The notes beneath the pieces are model-generated. The model saw only the letters and a program-made list of their open reading frames with translations, made no database searches and had not been told where the DNA came from. Positions 56,574-64,000 of a DNA stretch of 64,000 nt are shown here, piece by piece. The translations under genes were made by a program, and so were the position numbers. Numbering within the stretch: position 1 is the stretch's first letter; each line of letters opens with the position of its first letter. Source of the DNA: Aquipluma nitroreducens (GTDB lineage: Bacteria; Bacteroidota; Bacteroidia; Bacteroidales; Prolixibacteraceae); NCBI RefSeq assembly GCF_009689585.1, contig NZ_AP018694.1, positions 5,633,501 through 5,697,500 of the forward strand. Reading direction: 5' to 3'.

Positions 56574-57911
56574 TTAACTAAATTTACGGATCTGATTTCT
56601 AAGCCTCAGTCCAAATAAAATAGCAGCCGTTGAAAGTCCAAATATAAAACCGATCCAGACTCCCGAATAGCCGAAATTGAATACAAAAGCTAACAGATAA
56701 CTAATAGGCAGACTCACCACAATGTAGGAGAAAAAGGCCATAAACATAGGAATCCTGACATCGGCAATTCCACGAAGGGCTCCGAGCAAAACAACCTGAA
56801 TTCCGTCAAAAATCTGAAAGAAAGCACCAACAATAAGCAATCCGGCGGCAACTTTTATAACAGCAGGATCGGATGTAAACAATAAGGGCACTTGATTCCG
56901 GAGAAGTACAAAAAGAATTCCCATCAATGACATGAATACAATAACCATATGCAACGATGCGAAAACAGCATGCTTAACTTCTTTCAGATCGTGTTCTCCA
57001 AATGCATGGCTCACGCGTATCGTCGTGCCCGAAGCCAGCCCAAAAGAGATCATATAGGTCATTGCTGCCATGCTGATGGCGACCTGGTGCCCAGCAAGTG
57101 ATTCTTTCGATATCCAGCCTAACATGATTGCCCCAAGGCTGAATGCCAGAATTTCAATAACCATTTGCAACCCGATTGGCAGACCGATTGAAATGATTCT
57201 TCTGATCTTTAGTTTCTCGAATCCTGAATGTAGAGCATCTGTCAGATAACCTTTAAAATCTTTCTGCTTTAAAATTATCAATACAAACACAATGGGCATA
57301 ATAATTCTGGAAATGAGTGTAGCATAACCGGCACCATTAAGTCCCAAGGCCGGAAACCCCATTTCCCCATAAATAAGAACATAGTTTAATCCGATATTGA
57401 GTAGGTTGGCTCCAATTGTAATTACCATTGCGATTTTAGTATTTCCAATTCCTTCGAAGAACTGTTTAACTGAAAAGAAGAGCATCAACGGTACTAAGGA
57501 AGAAACCTGAATCAAATAATATGGAATTGCCTTTTGAACAACTTCATCACTTTGTCCCATCCGGTTCATAAACAAAACAAGCACCGACATAAATATGCTC
57601 AAAACGATGGAGGCCGCAAAGTAAACCAATACACCATTTTTAAACCAACTAGCTGTATTCCTTTTATTTCGGGCACTAAAAGATTGACCCACCAAAGGGG
57701 TAAGCCCGAGGGTTAAACCAAGGCCAAACAACATTCCTATATGAAAAATATTAATGGCAAATGAGGCCGCTGCCAGCTCTGTAGTGCCAACATGCCCAAC
57801 CATCATATTATCAGCCAAATTAACAGTGACCTGCCCAAGTTGCGAAAAGATAACAGGGATTGCCAAAGTCAGATTTTTCCTGTAAACAGGAATATAGTCG
57901 GAGAACTTCAC
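56574..57911 (-). CDS. MATE-family multidrug/toxin efflux transporter
   Basis: Inner-membrane Na+ or H+ coupled exporter of 445 residues with 12 predicted helices in two six-helix halves. Typical MATE sequence: LAIPVIFSQLGQVTVNLADNMMVGHVGTTELAAAS in pieces (FSQLGQVTVNLADNMMVGHVG), a TLGLTPLVGQSFSARN loop, and GIAVRVSHAFGEHDL-like GTTIRVSHAFGEHDL in the second half. NorM-type subfamily; substrate unknown. Lone gene opposite to the Ig-like lipoprotein. Confidence 0.92.
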   Translation of the reverse strand: MKFSDYIPVYRKNLTLAIPVIFSQLGQVTVNLADNMMVGHVGTTELAAASFAINIFHIGMLFGLGLTLGLTPLVGQSFSARNKRNTASWFKNGVLVYFAASIVLSIFMSVLVLFMNRMGQSDEVVQKAIPYYLIQVSSLVPLMLFFSVKQFFEGIGNTKIAMVITIGANLLNIGLNYVLIYGEMGFPALGLNGAGYATLISRIIMPIVFVLIILKQKDFKGYLTDALHSGFEKLKIRRIISIGLPIGLQMVIEILAFSLGAIMLGWISKESLAGHQVAISMAAMTYMISFGLASGTTIRVSHAFGEHDLKEVKHAVFASLHMVIVFMSLMGILFVLLRNQVPLLFTSDPAVIKVAAGLLIVGAFFQIFDGIQVVLLGALRGIADVRIPMFMAFFSYIVVSLPISYLLAFVFNFGYSGVWIGFIFGLSTAAILFGLRLRNQIRKFS

Positions 57912-57948
57912 TATTTTAATTTCAAAAATTCAGGACAAAGAAAAGGAA

Positions 57949-60567
57949 TTATAAAGAAAACCAGTAGCTAAATTTAAGCATGAATACATTTTCAGCTTTT
58001 ACATTCATGATATTTCCAAAACTCTTCCAAATCGACTGATTCAATTGATCGGAATAACTGGAACGGGTATTTGTCCAAACTAAATATAAGGTCGATCCTG
58101 GTCTGAATTCCCAACGTCCTACCAAATTTGACCGGAACTCCTGAAAGTTAAAATCGGGATTTGCAATGTTATAAGTAGTAACATTGTTTCTATTTAAAGT
58201 ATAGCGATTGTTTATCAAGGCAGAATTATCCAGACTGACGTAACGCTTTTCCAATGATTGATTAGATGCGTCAGCAACTTCCCTGAAATTTGTATAGGTT
58301 CCGGTTGAAGCATACGGATTTCCGTAGTATTGAATAGATATTTCAGGCGATATATAATATTCAAAACGAAGTGTTGAAGAAAGTGTATTACGATCGATTG
58401 TACCGACGAGATAGTGCGAATTTCCGATCACATCGATTGCTTGTCTCACAAACTGATGATGATCAATGGAGTGATCTAGTATAGTTCGAGATGTAATATT
58501 GAACCGATCATTGATCTGCCATTTAAAAAAGAGTGTAAAATAAGAAGTACTCGAAATTTTATCGGAGAAGAATTTGAATCTTGGACCCAATCCGGTCCAG
58601 AATTTTTTTACCGAGTTTGTTTGTATAAAAAGTTCGATGTCATTATAACCATCTTTGTACAAATTTGGTCCACCGCGTAACTCTCGTGTATCATAAATAT
58701 TGTAGTACCTTTTTAGGTTCAGATGTGCACTCCAAAGGTTATTTAGCTGAAGGTAACCATGTAATTTTAAACGATCAAGGGTATTTTCGAAACCATAACT
58801 CCAATCGTGCTCCTGCTCAAATTCAACGAAGTAACTCCTCACAATTCCCTTTGGTTTACTAACAGTATATTTCAGATTAACCAGTTCGTTTACCATATCG
58901 GACTGATACAAATATCCCACATCGTTGAAATCAACACCGGGAGAACGCCAGTTCAAAGAACCAGTTGCCCTGAATTTTCCACTTCGTTTTCCACCACTTA
59001 GTAAACCGCCCCATCCCGAAAGACTTGTTCTATCCGGATTATACTCCAGATAGTCGGCATCAACTCGTTGGAAATAATGCACTGGCGAAAGTTGCAAATT
59101 CGAAATTGCCTGTTTATCGCCTTGTATATCACTAAAAAACCCCTTAAAATCTACAAAATATTTACGTTTCTTCCAGTTATGCTGAAAGTCGATTCCTCCG
59201 GCTAAAGCTGATTTGGAAAGAAAGTTTAGGTGATCATCGTCAATATTCCTGTATGTTGAAGTTACCATACCACCTAATACGGTATTTCCTTTATTAAAAT
59301 CTTGTTTTATTCGACCAACCATAAAATTAGTAAATGGCTCAACTGCCATTTTCGATTTTGAATCACCAGTGTAGATGGTAGCATTCTCTTTTGCTGTAAT
59401 ACTTTGTACCACGCCTACAGATAAACCGCTCTTGGTTTTTCCGGTCAATTTTAAAGCGCTTAAAATGGGAGTATTATCTGATATTGAGAGGATTTGATTA
59501 TCTTCCAGATCCGGGTAATAGCTTGGGGCATGGCCAATCCGTCGACTGTAAAACAGCATATCTCCATTCATACTATAATCGAGAATAGTATTTCCTTCCA
59601 GAAAAAAAGGCCTTTTTTCTTCATTAAAAACTTCATAATTGGTTAGATTGAGCACTGAGGGATCGGCTTCAACCTGACCAAAATCTGGATTAAACGCGTA
59701 ATCGAGCGTGAAGCCAGAATTCAGGCCAATTTTTCCATTCAACCCAGCTCCGTAAATCATTTTATTTTTCTGGTCAGTATTTGGACTGAAACGGGTATTC
59801 AAATATGGCAGGAACTCATAGTTGGTCTTCGGTTTAACACCTTCAATTCCGCGTAATTCTCCAAAAAGATAAACCATTGCAGGTGCATCAATTGGTATTA
59901 ACTTCCATTGACTTTCTTCGTTAAAGCGGTCGATCCAACGCCAAATATGCATACCCCATATTTGCTCTTTCCCTGGAGCAAAGTGGATTTGGCTGAATGG
60001 AATCTCCAATTCAGAAGTCCAGATCGAATCAGAAACCCTTGCTTTTCCATCCCAAACGGCATCCCAGTTAAAATCCCAGTTGTATGCACCCAAATGAACT
60101 AAATCTACTTTTTGCCCCGATGCTGCAACATTAAACTCATAGGCAGTCTGTTTATCATGATACGAATCGAGAGCAATACCAGCAATATCGCCAGCCATTT
60201 CATCTCTCCGGCTCAAAATTGGTCGTATTTTCCCCGGACCTTTATCGTAGCACTTAAATCCCACATAAAGGTTATTATTATCGTATAAAATTTTAATTTC
60301 AGTGTCTTGAGAGGGTAACTTTCCTTGATTAGGAATCTGTTGTGTAAATCCACCAGCCCAAACACCAGTATTCCAGCAGGCATCATTTAGCTTTCCATCA
60401 ATTTTGGGTCTGTTATTAATCCTTGTTGCAACATATACTCTTTTAGTTCCAGCAAGCCGATTTACAGTAGAATCAACTGAAAGGTTATATTTTTCGGGCG
60501 TTTGAGCCACAACTATAATCGAAAAAAATAAAAATGGAACAGAATAGAAGACCGATCGTAATCGCAT
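57949..60567 (-). CDS. DUF5916 outer-membrane protein with CBM9-like N-terminal domain
   Basis: A large secreted protein of 872 residues with signal peptide (FLFFSIIVVAQTP). A CBM9-like/DOMON-type domain occupies about residues 40-215 (RPKIDGKLNDACWNTGVW, EIKILYDNNNLYVGFKCYDK). The remaining approximately 640 residues are a strand-rich DUF5916 region ending in an aromatic terminal strand (LKFSYWFSL), like an outer-membrane barrel. No catalytic motif. The family is widespread in Bacteroidota and of unknown function, sometimes linked to carbohydrate or heme/cytochrome-related surface systems. 37 bp from the MATE start on the same strand. Confidence 0.85.
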   Translation of the reverse strand: MRLRSVFYSVPFLFFSIIVVAQTPEKYNLSVDSTVNRLAGTKRVYVATRINNRPKIDGKLNDACWNTGVWAGGFTQQIPNQGKLPSQDTEIKILYDNNNLYVGFKCYDKGPGKIRPILSRRDEMAGDIAGIALDSYHDKQTAYEFNVAASGQKVDLVHLGAYNWDFNWDAVWDGKARVSDSIWTSELEIPFSQIHFAPGKEQIWGMHIWRWIDRFNEESQWKLIPIDAPAMVYLFGELRGIEGVKPKTNYEFLPYLNTRFSPNTDQKNKMIYGAGLNGKIGLNSGFTLDYAFNPDFGQVEADPSVLNLTNYEVFNEEKRPFFLEGNTILDYSMNGDMLFYSRRIGHAPSYYPDLEDNQILSISDNTPILSALKLTGKTKSGLSVGVVQSITAKENATIYTGDSKSKMAVEPFTNFMVGRIKQDFNKGNTVLGGMVTSTYRNIDDDHLNFLSKSALAGGIDFQHNWKKRKYFVDFKGFFSDIQGDKQAISNLQLSPVHYFQRVDADYLEYNPDRTSLSGWGGLLSGGKRSGKFRATGSLNWRSPGVDFNDVGYLYQSDMVNELVNLKYTVSKPKGIVRSYFVEFEQEHDWSYGFENTLDRLKLHGYLQLNNLWSAHLNLKRYYNIYDTRELRGGPNLYKDGYNDIELFIQTNSVKKFWTGLGPRFKFFSDKISSTSYFTLFFKWQINDRFNITSRTILDHSIDHHQFVRQAIDVIGNSHYLVGTIDRNTLSSTLRFEYYISPEISIQYYGNPYASTGTYTNFREVADASNQSLEKRYVSLDNSALINNRYTLNRNNVTTYNIANPDFNFQEFRSNLVGRWEFRPGSTLYLVWTNTRSSYSDQLNQSIWKSFGNIMNVKAENVFMLKFSYWFSL

Positions 60568-61083
60568 ATCAATTGTTTGTGAACAGCAAATATAACAAAT
60601 ACAATGATATACATATATGTTAACTTAATTTTTATCAAAAAAAGGCAACAATTATTCCCGTTTAATTTACAGGTTGGAATCGGCAACCTTTACTGATTGT
60701 TTGAAAATTTGGGCGAACGATTTTTCAGGCATCCTTTATTTAAATAAATACACTGGATCAGATTGAATACACTTTCGAATCAAAACTCCACTTAACACAT
60801 TTACCTAACTATAGTTTACCTGAATCAATCAAAGATGTACAAAGTCATTTTTTAAATATTTGAACAAATGAAGATCAAGGTTCGAGAATAGGAAAATAAA
60901 AGCCAATCCAAGGTCAGATCACAATCAACTCGGCATAAATCACTTAGAAACAAATAAAAATGACATTGACATATATTAATTGCATTTTTATTACAAGATA
61001 GAACCCATTTCTGCAAACAATTTCTACTTTTCACGGTTTTAAAACCTAGTGTAAATATTCATCGTTTGAATCACATCTTTGAC
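60568..61083. other. AT-rich divergent intergenic region
   Basis: About 515 bp between the DUF5916 and biotin carboxylase starts. Apart from the -7 box of the DUF5916 gene, nothing recognisable: no repeat, hairpin or small gene. Confidence 0.4.
60597..60604 (-). promoter_or_regulatory. Putative -7 element of the DUF5916 gene
   Basis: Minus strand TATATTTG matches TAnnTTTG, about 30 bp upstream of the start codon. No -33 box. Confidence 0.4.
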
Positions 61084-62598
61084 ATGCGAAAAATTAATAA
61101 AATTTTGATTGCAAACCGTGGCGAAATTGCCATTCGTATCATGCGAACTTGCCGTGAAATGGGAATCTCAACTGTAGCAGTGTTTTCTGATGCCGACCGT
61201 ACCTCAATGCACGTTCGATACGCCGACGAAGCTTATCATATTGGTCCCGCATCTTCTGCTGAGAGCTATTTAAATGCGGATAAAATAATTGAAGTTGCCT
61301 TGAAGGTGAAAGCCGATGCCATTCATCCCGGATATGGTTTTTTATCCGAAAATTCTGTATTTGCAAGAAAATGTGCCGACAATGACATCAAATTTATCGG
61401 CCCCTCGCCCGAAGTTATTAACCAGATGGGCGATAAGATCCAGGCCCGTTTAACCATGATTGCTGCAGGTGTTCCGGTTGTTCCCGGAACCACAGAAAGT
61501 GTTAAGACAGAAAAGGATGCTCTGGAGACAATCCGAAAAATTGGCCTTCCTGTTATGGTTAAAGCTTCTGCCGGAGGTGGCGGAAAAGGGATGCGGTTGA
61601 TCACTGAAGAAAAAGATATCGTTTCGTTGGTCAGATCGGCCCGGTCAGAAGCCAAATCGTCATTTGGAAATGATGCCGTTTATGTTGAAAAATATATTTC
61701 ATCACCTCACCACATCGAATTTCAGGTTTTAGGTGATCAGCACGGAAATTTCGTTCATTTGTTCGAGCGCGAATGTTCTGTTCAACGCAGGCATCAAAAG
61801 ATGATAGAAGAAACACCTTCGCCACTGATGACAACAGAGCTTCGGAAAAAAATGGGTGAATATGCAGTGGAAGCAGCGCGCGCAGTAAATTATGAAGGTG
61901 CCGGAACCATTGAATTTTTGGTTGACAATGACCGGAATTTTTTCTTTCTGGAGATGAATACGCGATTACAGGTAGAACACCCAATTACAGAACGTGTAAC
62001 CGGAATTGATTTGGTAAAGCAGCAAATTTTAATTGCCGAAGGTCAACCACTATCGTTTACTCAGGAAAAACTAAGACAATCGGGTCATGCTATTGAGTGT
62101 CGCGTTTATGCTGAAGATTCGGAAAATAATTTCATGCCAAATCCGGGCAAAATTCACAACATTACTGAACCATTGGGATTTGGAGTCCGCACAGATGGTT
62201 ATGTTTATGAAGGATATGAAATTCCAATCCACTACGACTCAATGATTTCTAAATTAATCGTTTGGGCCGAAAACAGAAATGAAGCAATCGCGCGAATGAA
62301 AAGAGCGCTTTACGAGTATAAAATAACCGGCGTGAAAACTTCCATCAAGTTTCTGGAACGAATAATGGATACAGAAGACTTCAAAAGTGGAAATTACGAC
62401 ACCAACTTTATTGAGAAAAACAAAGGTATTCTGTTATCCGATGAAAAATGTCCGGACGATTGCGAAGACATGATCATTATTGCGTCCTACATTGAATATC
62501 TCGACAGGCTTAACATTGCTCAGACCTCAAAAGAAATGTATCCTGCACAAAACCGATGGAAAAAATACACCTACCAAAAAAACTTTGAACGCTTATAA
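61084..62598 (+). CDS. accC: Biotin carboxylase subunit of an acyl-CoA carboxylase
   Basis: Carboxylates biotin on the carrier protein using ATP and bicarbonate. It has 504 residues from ATG 61084 (a TTG at 61066 precedes it). Features: ILIANRGEIAIRIMRTCREMG, the ATP-grasp glycine loop SAGGGGKGMRL, HIEFQVLGDQHGN, ECSVQRRHQKMIEE, EMNTRLQVEHPITE (catalytic region) and the C-terminal biotin carboxylase domain. It is separate from the biotin-carrier gene 13 bp downstream. In this context propionyl-CoA carboxylase or methylmalonyl-CoA decarboxylase-related enzyme is more likely than acetyl-CoA carboxylase, because a MmdA/PccB-type carboxyltransferase follows. Confidence 0.92.
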   Translation: MRKINKILIANRGEIAIRIMRTCREMGISTVAVFSDADRTSMHVRYADEAYHIGPASSAESYLNADKIIEVALKVKADAIHPGYGFLSENSVFARKCADNDIKFIGPSPEVINQMGDKIQARLTMIAAGVPVVPGTTESVKTEKDALETIRKIGLPVMVKASAGGGGKGMRLITEEKDIVSLVRSARSEAKSSFGNDAVYVEKYISSPHHIEFQVLGDQHGNFVHLFERECSVQRRHQKMIEETPSPLMTTELRKKMGEYAVEAARAVNYEGAGTIEFLVDNDRNFFFLEMNTRLQVEHPITERVTGIDLVKQQILIAEGQPLSFTQEKLRQSGHAIECRVYAEDSENNFMPNPGKIHNITEPLGFGVRTDGYVYEGYEIPIHYDSMISKLIVWAENRNEAIARMKRALYEYKITGVKTSIKFLERIMDTEDFKSGNYDTNFIEKNKGILLSDEKCPDDCEDMIIIASYIEYLDRLNIAQTSKEMYPAQNRWKKYTYQKNFERL

Positions 62599-62611
62599 TC
62601 AATTATAAAAC

Positions 62612-63121
62612 ATGTCGATAGAAATAAAAATAGATAAAAGAATTGCTTCAGTAGAAATATTAAAACAATTTGAGAACCTTCTCGAAATCAAAGTTGATGA
62701 CAAAATATATCAGGTCGATTTAATGCACAACGATGAAGGTATATTTTCGATTCTGGCTAACGGGCATTCGTTTAACATTGAGCTAGTTCCGCAAACAAAG
62801 CCGAAGCTTTATACTGCTTATACCTTATACGATACGTACAACATTGAAATTATTGATGCTGAATCGCGTTATCGAAGAAACCGTTCAGGGGTATCACCAC
62901 TGGCTTCTGAAAACTCCATTATTTCTCCAATGCCAGGAAAAGTGGTTAAAATTCAGGTTAAACAGGGCGACGAAGTTAAGCTGGGCGACACGCTTATAAC
63001 TATTTCTGCCATGAAAATGGAAAGTGAATATAAGTCGCCAAAGGACGGAAAGATTGCCAAAATTAATGTCAACGAAGGAAGTACCGTTGATGCCAATCAA
63101 GTATTAATAGAAATCGTTTAA
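62612..63121 (+). CDS. Biotin carboxyl carrier protein
   Basis: A 169-residue protein with an N-terminal unannotated domain (about 1-95) and a biotinyl/lipoyl domain (95-169). The biotinylated lysine is K135 in SAMKMESEY, and the fold begins [12 protein letters not shown]. Second gene of the acyl-CoA carboxylase cluster; it carries biotin between the biotin carboxylase and the carboxyltransferase. In Na+-pumping decarboxylases this subunit is similar, but no membrane beta subunit is seen before the window ends. Confidence 0.93.
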   Translation: MSIEIKIDKRIASVEILKQFENLLEIKVDDKIYQVDLMHNDEGIFSILANGHSFNIELVPQTKPKLYTAYTLYDTYNIEIIDAESRYRRNRSGVSPLASENSIISPMPGKVVKIQVKQGDEVKLGDTLITISAMKMESEYKSPKDGKIAKINVNEGSTVDANQVLIEIV

Positions 63122-63132
63122 AATCAGAACAT

Positions 63133-64000
63133 ATGGATTTAAAAGCCAAATTTGATCAATTTGAATTACTTAATCAGCAGGCTGAATCAGGAGGAGGAAC
63201 TGAACGAGTTGAAAAGCAACACAGTTCAGGCAAAAAAACAGCACGCGAACGTATCGAAATTCTTCTCGATCCGGGTACCTTTAACGAAATTGACAAAATG
63301 GTTACTCACCGGGCAACAGATTTCGGTATCGACAAACAAAAAATTCCGGGAGATGGACTGGTTTCGGGCTATGGTAAAATTGAAGGACGATTGGTTTATG
63401 TTTTCGCTCAGGATTTTACTGTTTTTGGAGGCACTTTAAGCCGCACAAATGCCGATAAAATTCTAAAAATTCAGGATCTGGCTGTAAAAATGGGTGCGCC
63501 ATTGATTGGCCTTAACGACTCTGGAGGCGCCCGTATTCAGGAAGGCGTTGAAAGTCTGGCAGGTTACGCCGACATTTTTTATAACAATGTTCTTTGCTCG
63601 GGTGTCATCCCACAGATAAGTGCGATACTCGGCCCTTGTGCCGGTGGAGCGGTATACTCGCCAGCTTTGACCGATTTTATTTTTATGGTCGAGAAAACCA
63701 GTCACATGTTTGTTACTGGTCCAGAAGTGATCAAAACAGTGACTCATGAAGATGTTACCAAAGAAGAACTTGGAGGTGCTATAACACATGCTTCTAAAAG
63801 TGGAGTTGCACATTTCACTGGAAGCGACGAAGAAACTACACTTATGATGGTTCGTGAGTTGATGAGTTTTCTCCCGTCAAATAATATGGAAGAACCACCT
63901 TCTAAAATATGCACGGACCCTGAAGATCGTACTGATGCTTCCTTAAATGAAGTTGTTCCGGTTGATCCAAATAAACCTTACGACATTAAAGACATCATCC
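63133..64000 (+). CDS. Acyl-CoA carboxyltransferase (PccB/MmdA family), 3' end outside the window
   Basis: Transfers the carboxyl group from biotin to an acyl-CoA (likely propionyl-CoA) or back. It starts at ATG 63133, 11 bp after the carrier gene, with 289 codons present; the family is about 515 residues. Seen: [52 protein letters not shown] (first oxyanion-hole region), [16 protein letters not shown] and [20 protein letters not shown]. The next 3' gene is not visible, so decarboxylase subunits cannot be excluded. Confidence 0.94.
   Translation, partial: MDLKAKFDQFELLNQQAESGGGTERVEKQHSSGKKTARERIEILLDPGTFNEIDKMVTHRATDFGIDKQKIPGDGLVSGYGKIEGRLVYVFAQDFTVFGGTLSRTNADKILKIQDLAVKMGAPLIGLNDSGGARIQEGVESLAGYADIFYNNVLCSGVIPQISAILGPCAGGAVYSPALTDFIFMVEKTSHMFVTGPEVIKTVTHEDVTKEELGGAITHASKSGVAHFTGSDEETTLMMVRELMSFLPSNNMEEPPSKICTDPEDRTDASLNEVVPVDPNKPYDIKDII

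Noticed and set aside
60568-61083. Possible small RNA or gene in the 515-bp gap
   Set aside because: AT-rich without hairpin-plus-T-run, promoter pair or credible frame; no support beyond its length.

Overview
The window is bacterial chromosome from a member of the Bacteroidota, probably an environmental Bacteroidales/Marinilabiliales-type organism. Seen in the sequence: moderate-to-low GC, several promoters of the form TTTG-N18/19-TAnnTTTG, and families that are largely Bacteroidota-specific (DUF3276, DUF4835, DUF5916, an omega-like RNA polymerase subunit, Reg_prop/Y_Y_Y sensor kinases). The genus is an inference. No prophage, transposase, rRNA operon or CRISPR array was found. One tRNA gene is present.

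Layout. 1-4.5 kb: ATP-dependent PEP carboxykinase (cut by the left edge), XerD recombinase, type II dehydroquinase and pyruvate kinase. 4.5-7.7 kb: a LolA-like periplasmic carrier and FtsK. 8-12 kb: carbamate kinase, ornithine carbamoyltransferase and a secreted GH29 alpha-L-fucosidase. 12-18.4 kb: aconitase, two different isocitrate dehydrogenases and citrate synthase, the whole citrate-to-2-oxoglutarate arm. 18.5-24 kb: a membrane protein, DUF3276, an M48 lipoprotein protease, FolD, Ffh and a small unknown protein. 24-32 kb: an iron alcohol dehydrogenase, then the leftward bamD-omega-coaBC-DUF4835-recN group, then an alpha-oxoamine synthase and tRNA-Thr(CGT). 32-36 kb: a very large propeller sensor kinase. 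36-46.5 kb: an 11-subunit complex I operon (nuoABCD-HIJKLMN, no nuoEFG) followed by a small unknown protein.

46.5-54.3 kb is the main accessory system: a leftward curli-type functional-amyloid locus. It has three curlin-repeat proteins, CsgE, an unknown secreted protein, CsgF, CsgG carrying an extra C-terminal domain that reads as an eight-stranded barrel, and a carboxypeptidase-regulatory/Fn3 lipoprotein. A REC-PAS-LuxR regulator lies upstream and is a candidate CsgD analogue. 54.7-60.6 kb: an Ig-like lipoprotein ending in a c-type heme motif, a MATE exporter and a large DUF5916 outer-membrane protein. 61-64 kb: biotin carboxylase, biotin carrier and carboxyltransferase (right edge), an acyl-CoA (probably propionyl-CoA) carboxylase or related enzyme.

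Functionally, central metabolism (PEP carboxykinase, pyruvate kinase, TCA arm, complex I without its NADH module, acyl-CoA carboxylase) sits beside cell-envelope genes (LolA, BamD, curli, DUF5916). Strong hairpin terminators separate most units. Points most worth a second look are the CsgG-barrel fusion, the extra curli-locus proteins, two isocitrate dehydrogenases with different predicted coenzymes, CoaBC with two replaced catalytic residues, and a cloverleaf-like dispersed repeat with copies at 7.9 and 53 kb.
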